A DNA stretch of 64,000 bases from Flavobacterium cupreum. GTDB lineage: Bacteria > Bacteroidota > Bacteroidia > Flavobacteriales > Flavobacteriaceae. Of the stretch, positions 55,986-64,000 are shown piece after piece (within the stretch, counting starts at the first letter, position 1; each line of letters begins with the position of its first letter). The DNA is taken from contig NZ_QWDM01000001.1 in NCBI RefSeq assembly GCF_003996965.1, positions 186,001 to 250,000 of the forward strand. The letters run 5' to 3'. The notes under the pieces were generated by a model, which saw nothing but the letters and a program-made list of their open reading frames with translations, was not told the DNA's origin and did no database searches. A program made the position numbers and the translations under genes.

Positions 55986-57392
55986 ATGAACACATTTGAT
56001 TTTGGCATTGTCGGTCTCGGCGTAATGGGCCGTAACTTGCTTTTAAACATTGCCAGCCAAAAATTTGCCGCAGCAGGTTTGGATTTAGATGCCGAAAAGG
56101 TCAACTCTCTTCAGCAGGAAGCTGATGCCGGACATACACTCGAAGCAACAACAGACGTTACCCATTTTGTCGGGCTTTTACAGCGTCCAAGAGCCATAAT
56201 GCTATTGGTTCCTGCCGGAAAACCTGTCGACAGCGCCATTCAGAGCCTGCTTCCACACCTTGAGGAAGGCGATATTATCATTGATGGCGGTAATACTTAT
56301 TTTACCGATACAGACCGCAGGTTCCTCGAATTATCGGCTAAAGGAATCCACTTCTTCGGTATGGGAATTTCCGGAGGCGAAAAAGGCGCAAGATTCGGTC
56401 CGAGCATGATGCCCGGAGGAGATAAAAAAGCCTACGAAAGACTTCGCCCTATTTTTGAAGCCATAGCAGCAAAAGTGGACGGAGAACCTTGTGTTGAATA
56501 TTTAGGAAACGGATCCGCAGGGAACTACGTTAAAATGGTTCACAACGGAATCGAATACGGAATTATGCAGCTTATCTCCGAAATTTATGATCTGATGAAA
56601 CGAGGTTATAATCTCGATGAAGATACCATTCAGAAAACTTTTGAAGAATGGAACGAGAGCGATCTTAAATCCTACCTGATCGAAATTACAAGTCATATCC
56701 TGAAACAAAAAGACGATAACGGTCAAAGACTTATCAACCAGATATCAGACTGGGCCAAATCGAAAGGAACGGGAAAATGGACCTCCCAGAATGCCATGGA
56801 CCTTCAGGTTCCGATTCCGACCATCGATGCTGCAGTAGTGATGCGCGACATGTCGAAAAGCAAACCTGAAAGAATCGAGGCCGCCAAAAAACTGATCTGG
56901 AATACTGATGCGTCAGCTGTAAATACGGCAGAAGCCATTGATTCCCTAAAAGAAACATTGTTTTTTGCGATCCTGATTACCTATGCGCAGGGACTGGCAC
57001 AGCTTAGAACGGCTTCTAAAGAATACAATTATGAATTAAATCTGGAAACGGTTACCAAAATATGGCGTGGAGGCTGTATCATTCGTGCCAATGTGCTGGA
57101 AGACTTCCGAAAAGCATTTGCAGCAGACCCTAACTTAGCCAACATTCTTTTAGATGACGCTATTGCCGAAAAACTGAATCAGAGTCAGGCCGGAACCAGA
57201 GCAGTTATCCAGTTTGCCGTACAAAAAGGATTACCTGTAGCAGGACTAATGAACTCACTGGCTTATTTTGATGCTTACCGATCTGAAAATCTTCCAACCA
57301 ACCTCATTCAGGCGCAGCGTGACTATTTTGGAGCGCATACCTACGAACGTATCGATGCCCCGGGTGTCTTTCATACGGAATGGAATGATTAA
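55986..57392 (+). CDS. gnd: 6-phosphogluconate dehydrogenase
   Basis: 468 aa from the ATG at 55986; a TTG at 55977 would add three residues. NADP-binding GLGVMGRN (10-17), IIDGGNTYFTDT, GMGISGGEKGARFGPSMMPGG, KMVHNGIEYGIMQLI with active-site residues, and a C-terminal domain ending ERIDAPGVFHTEW. Oxidatively decarboxylates 6-phosphogluconate to ribulose 5-phosphate, making NADPH. First gene of gnd-zwf-pgl; 21 bases separate it from zwf. Confidence 0.97.
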   Translation: MNTFDFGIVGLGVMGRNLLLNIASQKFAAAGLDLDAEKVNSLQQEADAGHTLEATTDVTHFVGLLQRPRAIMLLVPAGKPVDSAIQSLLPHLEEGDIIIDGGNTYFTDTDRRFLELSAKGIHFFGMGISGGEKGARFGPSMMPGGDKKAYERLRPIFEAIAAKVDGEPCVEYLGNGSAGNYVKMVHNGIEYGIMQLISEIYDLMKRGYNLDEDTIQKTFEEWNESDLKSYLIEITSHILKQKDDNGQRLINQISDWAKSKGTGKWTSQNAMDLQVPIPTIDAAVVMRDMSKSKPERIEAAKKLIWNTDASAVNTAEAIDSLKETLFFAILITYAQGLAQLRTASKEYNYELNLETVTKIWRGGCIIRANVLEDFRKAFAADPNLANILLDDAIAEKLNQSQAGTRAVIQFAVQKGLPVAGLMNSLAYFDAYRSENLPTNLIQAQRDYFGAHTYERIDAPGVFHTEWND

Positions 57393-57413
57393 GAACCTTA
57401 AGCGACGCAAAAA

Positions 57414-58931
57414 ATGAGTAAAGTAAAGAATAGCACCCCAACAATCATCGTTATTTTTGGGGCATCGGGTGACCTTGCCAAAAGAAAGCTCTTTCCTGCC
57501 TTTCAAAATTTGTTCCTTGACGGCCGTATGCCGGAAAAGTTTCAGATTATAGCACTGGGGAGAGCGGAAAAAAGCGACGAGGAATTCCGCAATTACGTTT
57601 TAGAAAATTTAAACACGTTTTCAAGAAAAGCGACACTCTCACCGGATGAAACTAAAAATTTCGTTTCACATATCACCTATTTAAAACATGATATCGACAA
57701 GGAAGAATCTTATCATGAATTAAATTCAAAATTAACCAGTATTGATGAACTTTTCGGGATCCGTGCCAATCGACTTTTTTACCTGTCTATTGCACCTTCC
57801 TTTATCAGTACCATTTCGGTTTATATTAAGAAAATAGGGCTTACGCCAAATGTCAGTCAGGACCGTATTATTATTGAAAAGCCTTTTGGCTACGATAAAA
57901 CGTCAGCGATTGCACTCAACGAGATGCTTTCACAAACATTTAAAGAAGAGCAGATTTACCGTATAGACCATTATTTAGGCAAAGAAACCGTTCAGAATAT
58001 TCTTGCGTTCCGTTTTGGCAATTCGATGTTTGAGCCTTTGTGGAACCGTAATTTCATAGATTTTGTCCAGATTACTGTGGCCGAAGAAGTGGGCGTTGAA
58101 GAACGCGGCGGATTTTATGAAGGAGTCGGAGCTTTGAAGGACATGATACAAAACCACCTGCTTCAGATTTTATGCATGACGGCTATGGAGGCTCCGGCTT
58201 CACTTGGCGCCGATGATATCCGAAACCGTAAAGCAGACGTTTTGCGCTCTATACGACGCATCAAACCCGAAGAAGTAGATCATTATACCGTAAGAGGCCA
58301 GTACGATGCCGGTTTTATAAAAGGCAATCCTGTAGCAGGATATCGTCAGGATAAAGGAATCGCACCGGACTCGAATACGGAAACGTATGTGGCCATGAAA
58401 ATATACCTGGACAACTGGAGATGGCAGGGCGTTCCGTTTTATCTGCGTTCCGGAAAAAGAATGCAGGAAAAACAGTCTTCGATCGTCATTCAGTTTAAGC
58501 CTGTGCCCCATTCCTCTTTTTCCTATGGAAATGAAGGAATGACGCCTAACCGACTTATTATTAATATTCAGCCGTCAATGGATATCAAGCTGCAATTTAT
58601 GACCAAAAAACCAGGGCTGTCACTTTCGCTGCGGCCTGCAGAAATGGTATTCGATTATTTCCAGTGTTCTACAATGTCGCCCGAAGCTTACGAAACGCTG
58701 CTTTCCGATGCTTTGGCAGGAGATCCTACCCTATTCATGCGTTGGGATCAGGTAGAACAGGCCTGGGATGCCATCGATACGATTCAGGAAGTGTGGAAAA
58801 ATAATGCCCCTGTTAATTTTCCGAATTACAAAGCCGGAAGCTGGGGACCGGAAGCTGCAGATGAATTACTGGCCAGACAAGGACATGCGTGGGTTTCTAA
58901 TACAGCAACTGAAAACGAAAAAGTAAAATGA
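57414..58931 (+). CDS. zwf: Glucose-6-phosphate 1-dehydrogenase
   Basis: 505 aa. NADP-binding GASGDLAKRK (16-25), active-site RIDHYLGKE (183-191, H186), substrate-binding IEKPFGYD, and LRSGKRM. Catalyses the first oxidative step of the pentose phosphate pathway. Its end overlaps pgl by 4 bases (ATGA), implying translational coupling. Confidence 0.97.
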   Translation: MSKVKNSTPTIIVIFGASGDLAKRKLFPAFQNLFLDGRMPEKFQIIALGRAEKSDEEFRNYVLENLNTFSRKATLSPDETKNFVSHITYLKHDIDKEESYHELNSKLTSIDELFGIRANRLFYLSIAPSFISTISVYIKKIGLTPNVSQDRIIIEKPFGYDKTSAIALNEMLSQTFKEEQIYRIDHYLGKETVQNILAFRFGNSMFEPLWNRNFIDFVQITVAEEVGVEERGGFYEGVGALKDMIQNHLLQILCMTAMEAPASLGADDIRNRKADVLRSIRRIKPEEVDHYTVRGQYDAGFIKGNPVAGYRQDKGIAPDSNTETYVAMKIYLDNWRWQGVPFYLRSGKRMQEKQSSIVIQFKPVPHSSFSYGNEGMTPNRLIINIQPSMDIKLQFMTKKPGLSLSLRPAEMVFDYFQCSTMSPEAYETLLSDALAGDPTLFMRWDQVEQAWDAIDTIQEVWKNNAPVNFPNYKAGSWGPEAADELLARQGHAWVSNTATENEKVK

Positions 58932-59644
58932 TACAGATATTTGATACTATAGAAGAAATTAATAGTAAAGCAGCAGACATTTTTGTGGCGTCTGCCCAAA
59001 AAGCAATAAGCGGGAAAGGCAAGTTTTCGGCGGTACTTACGGGAGGTTCATCGCCAGCGGGTATTTACCGCTTACTGGCCTCAGCCGATTATAAAACGAA
59101 AATTGACTGGAGCAAAGTTTATATTTTTTGGGGCGATGAACGATGGGTTCCGCTTGACGATAACCTTAGCAACGCCAAAATGTCTTTTGAGGCGCTGTTA
59201 AGCCATGTGCCAATTCCACAGGAAAATATATTTACCATGTATGAAGACGGCATTTCAGCTGAAGATTATGCCGTGAAATACGAACAATCCATCAGGACTA
59301 TTTTAGGTGATGATGGGAAATTTGACCTGATTTTACTGGGAATGGGTGATGATGGTCATACGGCCTCACTTTTTCCGGGAGAAGCAGTATTAAACGAGCA
59401 GGAAAAATGGGTAAGCGCCTACCGTCTTGAATCTCAGAACATGCATCGTATTACGCTGACTGCTCCGCTGATTAATAAAGCAGAGCAGATTGTCGTAGTC
59501 GCTTTTGGCGAAAAGAAAGCACATGCCCTGAAAGAAGTACTGCACGGAGCTTACAATCCTTCCCTTTATCCGATGCAATTAATTAAACCTGTTTCGGGAG
59601 AACTATTATTTTTAGTAGATAAAAAGGCTGCGGAGAAAGCGTAA
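58928..59644 (+). CDS. pgl: 6-phosphogluconolactonase, DevB type
   Basis: 238 aa. Sugar-isomerase-like fold: VLTGGSSPAGIYRLLA, IFWGDERWVPLDDNLSNAKM, and DLILLGMGDDGHTASLFPG with the catalytic His. Hydrolyses 6-phosphogluconolactone between Zwf and Gnd. Third gene of the operon, ending at a terminator. Confidence 0.95.
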   Translation: MIQIFDTIEEINSKAADIFVASAQKAISGKGKFSAVLTGGSSPAGIYRLLASADYKTKIDWSKVYIFWGDERWVPLDDNLSNAKMSFEALLSHVPIPQENIFTMYEDGISAEDYAVKYEQSIRTILGDDGKFDLILLGMGDDGHTASLFPGEAVLNEQEKWVSAYRLESQNMHRITLTAPLINKAEQIVVVAFGEKKAHALKEVLHGAYNPSLYPMQLIKPVSGELLFLVDKKAAEKA

Positions 59645-59684
59645 CAAATTTTTCTGACTTAAAAATCAGCAGCTGAACACTATA

Positions 59685-59728
59685 AAAAACGAGTTAAATA
59701 TCCTCATCAGGACATTTAACTCGTTTTT
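59685..59728. terminator. Bidirectional terminator after pgl
   Basis: Perfect 15-base arms at 59685-59699 and 59714-59728, A-rich on the left and T-rich on the right. Serves pgl and the converging isochorismatase-like gene. Confidence 0.92.
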
Positions 59729-59745
59729 GATTTAACGGGATTATT

Positions 59746-60285
59746 TTATTTGATTAGGTTTAGGATTCCTTTGAACACTTCACTTTTAGAACTTTTAACA
59801 AGCTCATAAAGACACATTTCAACAGTCGTTACATCTGCGCCTTTATTTTGTAATTTTTTCAAGGCCAGATCCCTATTTTCTTTTGAACGCGAAGAAACAC
59901 AATCGGCTACAACTTCTACTTCAAAATTATGGGATAACAATCCTAAGACGGTCTGATACACACAAATATGGGCTTCAATGCCGCACACTAACCATTGCTT
60001 TCTTTCTGAATTGAGGACTGCCTTTTTAAAGCTTTCATTCTCCATCGCGTTGAAAGAATATTTTTCAAAGGGTTGTTGATTTTTTAACAGTTCTGCTAAT
60101 TCGGGCACTGTTGCTCCAAGTCCCTGCGGATTTTGTTCTGCCCAGATTATAGGAAGTTCCAGCAGTTGACAGCCGCGAATAATTTTCTCAAGATTGGAAA
60201 TTAATTTGTCGCTTTCATTTACAATACGTGCCAGTTTACCCTGAACATCAATTACAATCAATCCTGTGTTTTCCTGTATGAGCAT
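59746..60285 (-). CDS. Isochorismatase-family hydrolase
   Basis: 179 aa. Cysteine hydrolase triad: D13 (GLIVIDVQGKL), K75 (FEKYSFNAM) and C108 (VCGIEAHICVYQT). Close in form to the YcaC-like branch of unknown substrate rather than to nicotinamidases. No signal peptide. Single gene. Confidence 0.9.
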   Translation of the reverse strand: MLIQENTGLIVIDVQGKLARIVNESDKLISNLEKIIRGCQLLELPIIWAEQNPQGLGATVPELAELLKNQQPFEKYSFNAMENESFKKAVLNSERKQWLVCGIEAHICVYQTVLGLLSHNFEVEVVADCVSSRSKENRDLALKKLQNKGADVTTVEMCLYELVKSSKSEVFKGILNLIK

Positions 60286-60557
60286 AGTCTTTATTTTTTA
60301 AATGAAAGTTGTAAATCCGGAGTATAGAAATATTTTCAACTCCATTTCACTTTATAATACGTCCCGTAAAGTTACTAATTCAGCTGCAGGATTTGCCGTA
60401 ATCTGATTACTAATTTTAAACCGGTCACAGTGTTAAATCCAATATATTCAGATTATTTTTCGCCGATGTTTGAAGTTTTTTCTTCTCAAAAACTTATCTT
60501 AGCAATACTAAATTTATGATTTGTCAGCTGAAATTGAGAACCCCTAAATCTTAAAAA

Positions 60558-61298
60558 ATGCCACATAAAAAATCAGACAAACAAAAAGAAGAAGAAAATG
60601 ACCTGGTGCTTTCTTATCTGACGATGAGAAATTTAATTGGGTTTTCGGGCATACTGCTTCCCCTCATTTTAGTTTTGACCACCAGAGGAGAAATCGGCGA
60701 AAAACTCATCGAACCTTCTATCAGTGATTATTATTACACCAGCAATGGAGATGTACTGGTGGTACTTTTGAGTGTCCTTGGCGTATTTTTATTCACGTAT
60801 AACGGTTACAACATCATCGAGAAAGGATTAACTACCCTGGCCGCCTTTTGTGGTATTGGTGTAGCCTTTAGCCCAACAGCTACGAGTACTGCACGTTCTT
60901 CCAGCATTCATACCGCCAATGAAGCAGTTCCGATACTACTGGGCATTGAGCGGCATTTTATTTTCGCCGGTTTATTTTTTATTGCCCTGGCGATCATATC
61001 ATTAGTTTATTTTCCAAAACTAAAAGACAACGAAATGGTCATTAGCCCGCAAAAAAAGAAACGAAACAGGATCTACATGATTTGTGGATGGGTTATCATT
61101 GCCTGTATTGTCCTTCTGGGTATCTATTTTGTTTTAAAACCATCGTTTTTACAAGATGTTCCGGTCATATTTATTCTTGAAACGGTAGCGATCGAGGCAT
61201 TTGGTTTGTCGTGGATTACGAAAGGGCAGACTTTATGGCCGGACTGTGAACATTATCTGGAAAAAGGCTATCATGATTTAGAAAATGCGCTGAAATAA
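60558..61298 (+). CDS. Uncharacterised multi-pass membrane protein (DUF998-like)
   Basis: 246 aa. About six hydrophobic segments (near 30-48, 68-87, 96-110, 133-152, 173-192, 202-220). A conserved-looking SISDYYYTSNGDVLVVLLSVLG follows the first segment; such motifs occur in DUF998-type proteins. A charged N-terminus precedes the first helix. Function unknown. Confidence 0.72.
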   Translation: MPHKKSDKQKEEENDLVLSYLTMRNLIGFSGILLPLILVLTTRGEIGEKLIEPSISDYYYTSNGDVLVVLLSVLGVFLFTYNGYNIIEKGLTTLAAFCGIGVAFSPTATSTARSSSIHTANEAVPILLGIERHFIFAGLFFIALAIISLVYFPKLKDNEMVISPQKKKRNRIYMICGWVIIACIVLLGIYFVLKPSFLQDVPVIFILETVAIEAFGLSWITKGQTLWPDCEHYLEKGYHDLENALK

Positions 61299-61301
61299 AC
61301 C

Positions 61302-61339
61302 TTAAAAAAAAAATACCTGACATATCAATTATGCCAGGT
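61302..61339 (-). terminator. Terminator of the DUF4249 gene
   Basis: ACCTGACATA (61315-61324) pairs with TATGCCAGGT (61330-61339) with one mismatch; on the minus strand an A-tract complement of ten T follows. Confidence 0.8.
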
Positions 61340-61369
61340 GTAAATACAAATCAACCTTCAATTAAAATC

Positions 61370-62215
61370 TTATTTTACGATATACGAAACCGTATCTGCT
61401 TCACAAAGCCGGAAATAGCCGAAAGCAAAATTACTGGCATCCGTGCTATTGACAATATTACCCCTGATATTACCGGGAGGAATAGAAAACGGATTTCCGC
61501 CATATCCTTCCAAAATTAAATTCATATAATCATAAAAGTTTTTAGAAATGCCGCGGTGTATAATTTCAACAGTATTGCCCGGCTTTATATCTTCGTCTGA
61601 ATATCGGGTGCTTATTTCATTCCCGTTAAACAATTCATCATCAGTTAGTTCATATTCAGGGTACAGCAGGAATGGGGCTTTATAATCCGTCAGATAAAAA
61701 TTAACCTGATCGGCAGGATCTTTATAATAAAAAGTCAGTTCGATTACATCTTCCCCGCCAAAATCGGGAACCATTTTTTGTTCGATTTTATCAATTGGCG
61801 TTACTGATGTCAGTTTTTCGACCGCCGTAAAACTTTGCCCTTCTGCGGTTATGTATAGCGTGTATTCCGTATTCAGAACCGGAACAAAATTGGTACACAC
61901 ATAAGAACCCGGTTCTGTTTCATTAAACGTAAAAACAGTACCGGTGCTGTTCTCCACTCGTACCTGCGCTCCGGAAACTTTTGGTGTGGTATTGTTATAA
62001 TAGGGAGCTGTTTTAGTGATTTTTATAACCTGCTCATTTCCCGTAGTTCCTTTTTTCCAGATGATTTCGGCATCTATTACGATTTTGGGAGCACCGCTTT
62101 CCAGATCAAGGTTTACGACATCTTCACAAGATGAAAAAATCAGTATAAAGAGAAGGCTGAATAAAGTAAGTGCTTTACTTTTAAAATTATAGTTTTCAAT
62201 CCTTTGCATATTCAT
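61370..62215 (-). CDS. DUF4249 domain lipoprotein paired with a TBDR
   Basis: 281 aa. Lipobox FSSC (Cys30) followed by E-D-V-V. DUF4249 features: N-L-D-L, KIVIDAEIIWKKG, ITKTAPYYNNTTPKVSGAQVRVEN, LYITAEGQSFTAVEKLTSVTPID. DUF4249 proteins are regularly encoded after a TonB receptor and are thought to act with it at the outer membrane. Its ATG overlaps the TBDR stop by one base (TAATG), so the two are translationally coupled. Confidence 0.92.
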   Translation of the reverse strand: MNMQRIENYNFKSKALTLFSLLFILIFSSCEDVVNLDLESGAPKIVIDAEIIWKKGTTGNEQVIKITKTAPYYNNTTPKVSGAQVRVENSTGTVFTFNETEPGSYVCTNFVPVLNTEYTLYITAEGQSFTAVEKLTSVTPIDKIEQKMVPDFGGEDVIELTFYYKDPADQVNFYLTDYKAPFLLYPEYELTDDELFNGNEISTRYSDEDIKPGNTVEIIHRGISKNFYDYMNLILEGYGGNPFSIPPGNIRGNIVNSTDASNFAFGYFRLCEADTVSYIVK

Positions 62216-64000
62216 TAAAATTTAAAATTATAGGAAATACCCGGTACTATCCCAAAAATTGACAGTCTTCTGGTTTCATTCGCTCCTGTATCTTCATTGG
62301 TGGTAAAGGTCATGGAAGCCGCATTTTTTCTGTTGTAAACATTATAAATACTAAACACCCAATAGCTTTGCCATCCTTTCTTTTTATCAGGTTTAGGCGT
62401 ATAGGTCGCCGCAAGGTCTAAGTGATGAAAGACCGGCAGCCTGTTTTCATTTCGAAGCGAATAATTAGGAATATTGATCCCTCCGAATTCATAATATTCA
62501 TTCGCGTACGTTACCGGCTGACCGGACTGCAGGGAGAAATTGGCATTAAAAGACCACTTTGGATTGTATTCATAACTCCCGACAATGCTCAGATTATGCA
62601 GCTTGTCATATCCGGACAAATACCAGTCACCATTGGCGATTCCCGGTTCTTCTGCTGTTCTTCCGGGCGTTTTTTGTTCTGCCCTTGATAAGGTATACGA
62701 AACCCATCCGGTAAAATCTCCGGTATTTTTTCTAAACAATAATTCCATACCGTACGATCTGGCTTTACCATTTAAAATCACCTGTTCTATATCATTGTTT
62801 GCCAGGATATCTGCGCCGTCAATATAATCGATACGGTTCTGGATTTTCTTATAAAATAATTCTCCTTCAAAAGAATAATCGCCGTCCCTGAAATTTCTAA
62901 AATAACCGGCTGCATATTGATCGAGCAGCTGTGGTTTTGTAAAAGGCCCGCTTGGTGTCCAGATCGTCATGGGCAACGGAGACTGGGTATTGGACAGCAT
63001 GTGAATGTATTGCGCCATTCTGTTATAACTGGCCTTTACGGAATTATCATCATTAAAAGCGTAGGACAAGGCTACCCTTGGTTCCAGGTTGTTAAATTTG
63101 CTAATCGTCTTTCCCTTTCCGTACGCTATGCTTCCGGTTGGGGTTCCTTCCTGGTAAATATGGTATAACGGATTGTATATTACTGCATTACCGTTTTCAT
63201 ATGTATTGATATTTTCATCCCCTAAACGATAAAACATACTGTAACGAAGTCCGTAACGAAGGTTCAGTTTTTTCGTAAGCTGATGTTCGAAATCCAGATA
63301 GGCCGAAGATTCCAGAGCGTATTTTTTGTCCAGTTGCTTGTAATTGAACGGCGAATCAGAACTGGTAGGCTGCACGGTACCGGGGTTAAAATCATAATAC
63401 TGACCATCAATGCCATAGTTTAGCTTTAATTTTTCTGAAACGGTATGATTCCACGCATATTTAAGACCATAACTGGATATTTTATTGTCCCATTCGAAAT
63501 TCTCGGACTGTATGCCCAGATTGAATTTATAATCACTGTAAAAAACAGACAGATTGGTATTTATATTATCCGAAAACTTATGTTTCCAGCTTAGGATTCC
63601 CATTGTGTTTCCATACGTGCTTGAAAAACGATCATTAATATCGAAAACATCATTTCCGAAATATCCGGAAAATGCAATGGTGTTGTTGGCGCCCAAACGG
63701 TAATTCAGCTTCGCATTCAAATCATAAAACATGGCAGAATTCTTATTGTCTGCCAGCTTTAAAAATAGGTGTGCGTAAGAAGCACGTCCTGCAAGAATAA
63801 AAGAGCCTTTTTCCTTTTCGATCGGACCCTGCACCAGTAAACGGCTTGATATTAAACCAATACCACCGTTTACCTTGTAGTTTTCAAAATCCCCGGTTTG
63901 CTGGTTGACATCAAGGACAGAGGAAACGCGGCCTCCGAATTTCGACGGAATACCTCCTTTGTACAAATCGAGTCCGTTTACAATATCGGCGTTAAAAATG
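62215..64000 (-). CDS. TonB-dependent receptor (5' end outside window)
   Basis: The frame is open through the window edge; the first residues seen are FNADIVNGLDLYKGG, part of a plug domain, so the true start lies beyond 64000. Visible: plug end (PSKFGGRVSSVLDV), then a full beta-barrel with Tyr/Phe-rich strands ending GISYNFKF. About 595 residues are present, so roughly the N-terminal third or less is missing. Outer-membrane importer working with the DUF4249 lipoprotein. Substrate unknown. Confidence 0.92.
   Translation of the reverse strand, partial: IFNADIVNGLDLYKGGIPSKFGGRVSSVLDVNQQTGDFENYKVNGGIGLISSRLLVQGPIEKEKGSFILAGRASYAHLFLKLADNKNSAMFYDLNAKLNYRLGANNTIAFSGYFGNDVFDINDRFSSTYGNTMGILSWKHKFSDNINTNLSVFYSDYKFNLGIQSENFEWDNKISSYGLKYAWNHTVSEKLKLNYGIDGQYYDFNPGTVQPTSSDSPFNYKQLDKKYALESSAYLDFEHQLTKKLNLRYGLRYSMFYRLGDENINTYENGNAVIYNPLYHIYQEGTPTGSIAYGKGKTISKFNNLEPRVALSYAFNDDNSVKASYNRMAQYIHMLSNTQSPLPMTIWTPSGPFTKPQLLDQYAAGYFRNFRDGDYSFEGELFYKKIQNRIDYIDGADILANNDIEQVILNGKARSYGMELLFRKNTGDFTGWVSYTLSRAEQKTPGRTAEEPGIANGDWYLSGYDKLHNLSIVGSYEYNPKWSFNANFSLQSGQPVTYANEYYEFGGINIPNYSLRNENRLPVFHHLDLAATYTPKPDKKKGWQSYWVFSIYNVYNRKNAASMTFTTNEDTGANETRRLSIFGIVPGISYNFKF

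Overview
The window is chromosomal DNA of a Bacteroidota bacterium, almost certainly a Flavobacteriaceae member close to Flavobacterium. The evidence is low GC, A/T-rich intergenic DNA, -7 elements of the TAnnTTTG type, type IX secretion (T9SS) C-terminal domains, TonB-dependent receptors (TBDRs) with carboxypeptidase-like N-terminal domains, an ECF sigma/FecR/TBDR cascade, DUF4249 and choice-of-anchor-J proteins, and lipoproteins with acidic residues after the lipobox cysteine. I saw no rRNA or tRNA gene, CRISPR array, phage or intact insertion sequence.

Layout. 1-9.1 kb: truncated hydrolase lipoprotein, divergent YceI/HxlR pair, MscS channel, alkyladenine glycosylase, DHA2 efflux pump, carbonic anhydrase and bestrophin, TetR regulator with a conspicuous operator, and an exported acetolactate decarboxylase. 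9.6-16.6 kb: a three-gene operon (small WGE-motif protein, Tat-type SDR, acidic disordered protein), an exported PPC-domain protein and several envelope proteins. 17-25 kb: a TPR histidine kinase broken by one frameshift, a small lipoprotein, KatG, a hydrolase and signal peptidase I. 25.4-34.3 kb: a stress block with Ku and LigD, small charged disordered proteins, YtxH, SRPBCC and catalase-family proteins. 34.3-40.6 kb: the ligase-associated DNA-repair cluster (Exo, ligase, Lhr-type helicase, PdeM). 40.7-46.9 kb: T9SS subtilase, orphan response regulator, S41 peptidase. 47-55.6 kb: ECF sigma, FecR and TBDR followed by surface proteins, with a structured leader RNA before the first lipoprotein. 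56-59.6 kb: gnd-zwf-pgl, the oxidative pentose phosphate operon. The end holds an isochorismatase-like hydrolase, a membrane protein and a TBDR/DUF4249 pair cut by the window edge.

How it fits together. Much of 1-40 kb reads as a stress and DNA-damage neighbourhood: base-excision repair, NHEJ, a second ligase-centred repair set, two heme peroxidases, a mechanosensitive channel and hydrophilin-like small proteins. The right half is mainly envelope and nutrient uptake plus NADPH supply.

Best candidates for something undescribed: a leader RNA with textbook H-type pseudoknot geometry upstream of the lipoprotein at 48821-50122; a near-identical 15-bp inverted repeat upstream of both the small lipoprotein beside the histidine kinase and the response regulator 25 kb away; a paralogous pair of tiny proteins sharing a QLLxWGE motif; and several families of 6-8-bp tandem repeats near gene ends.
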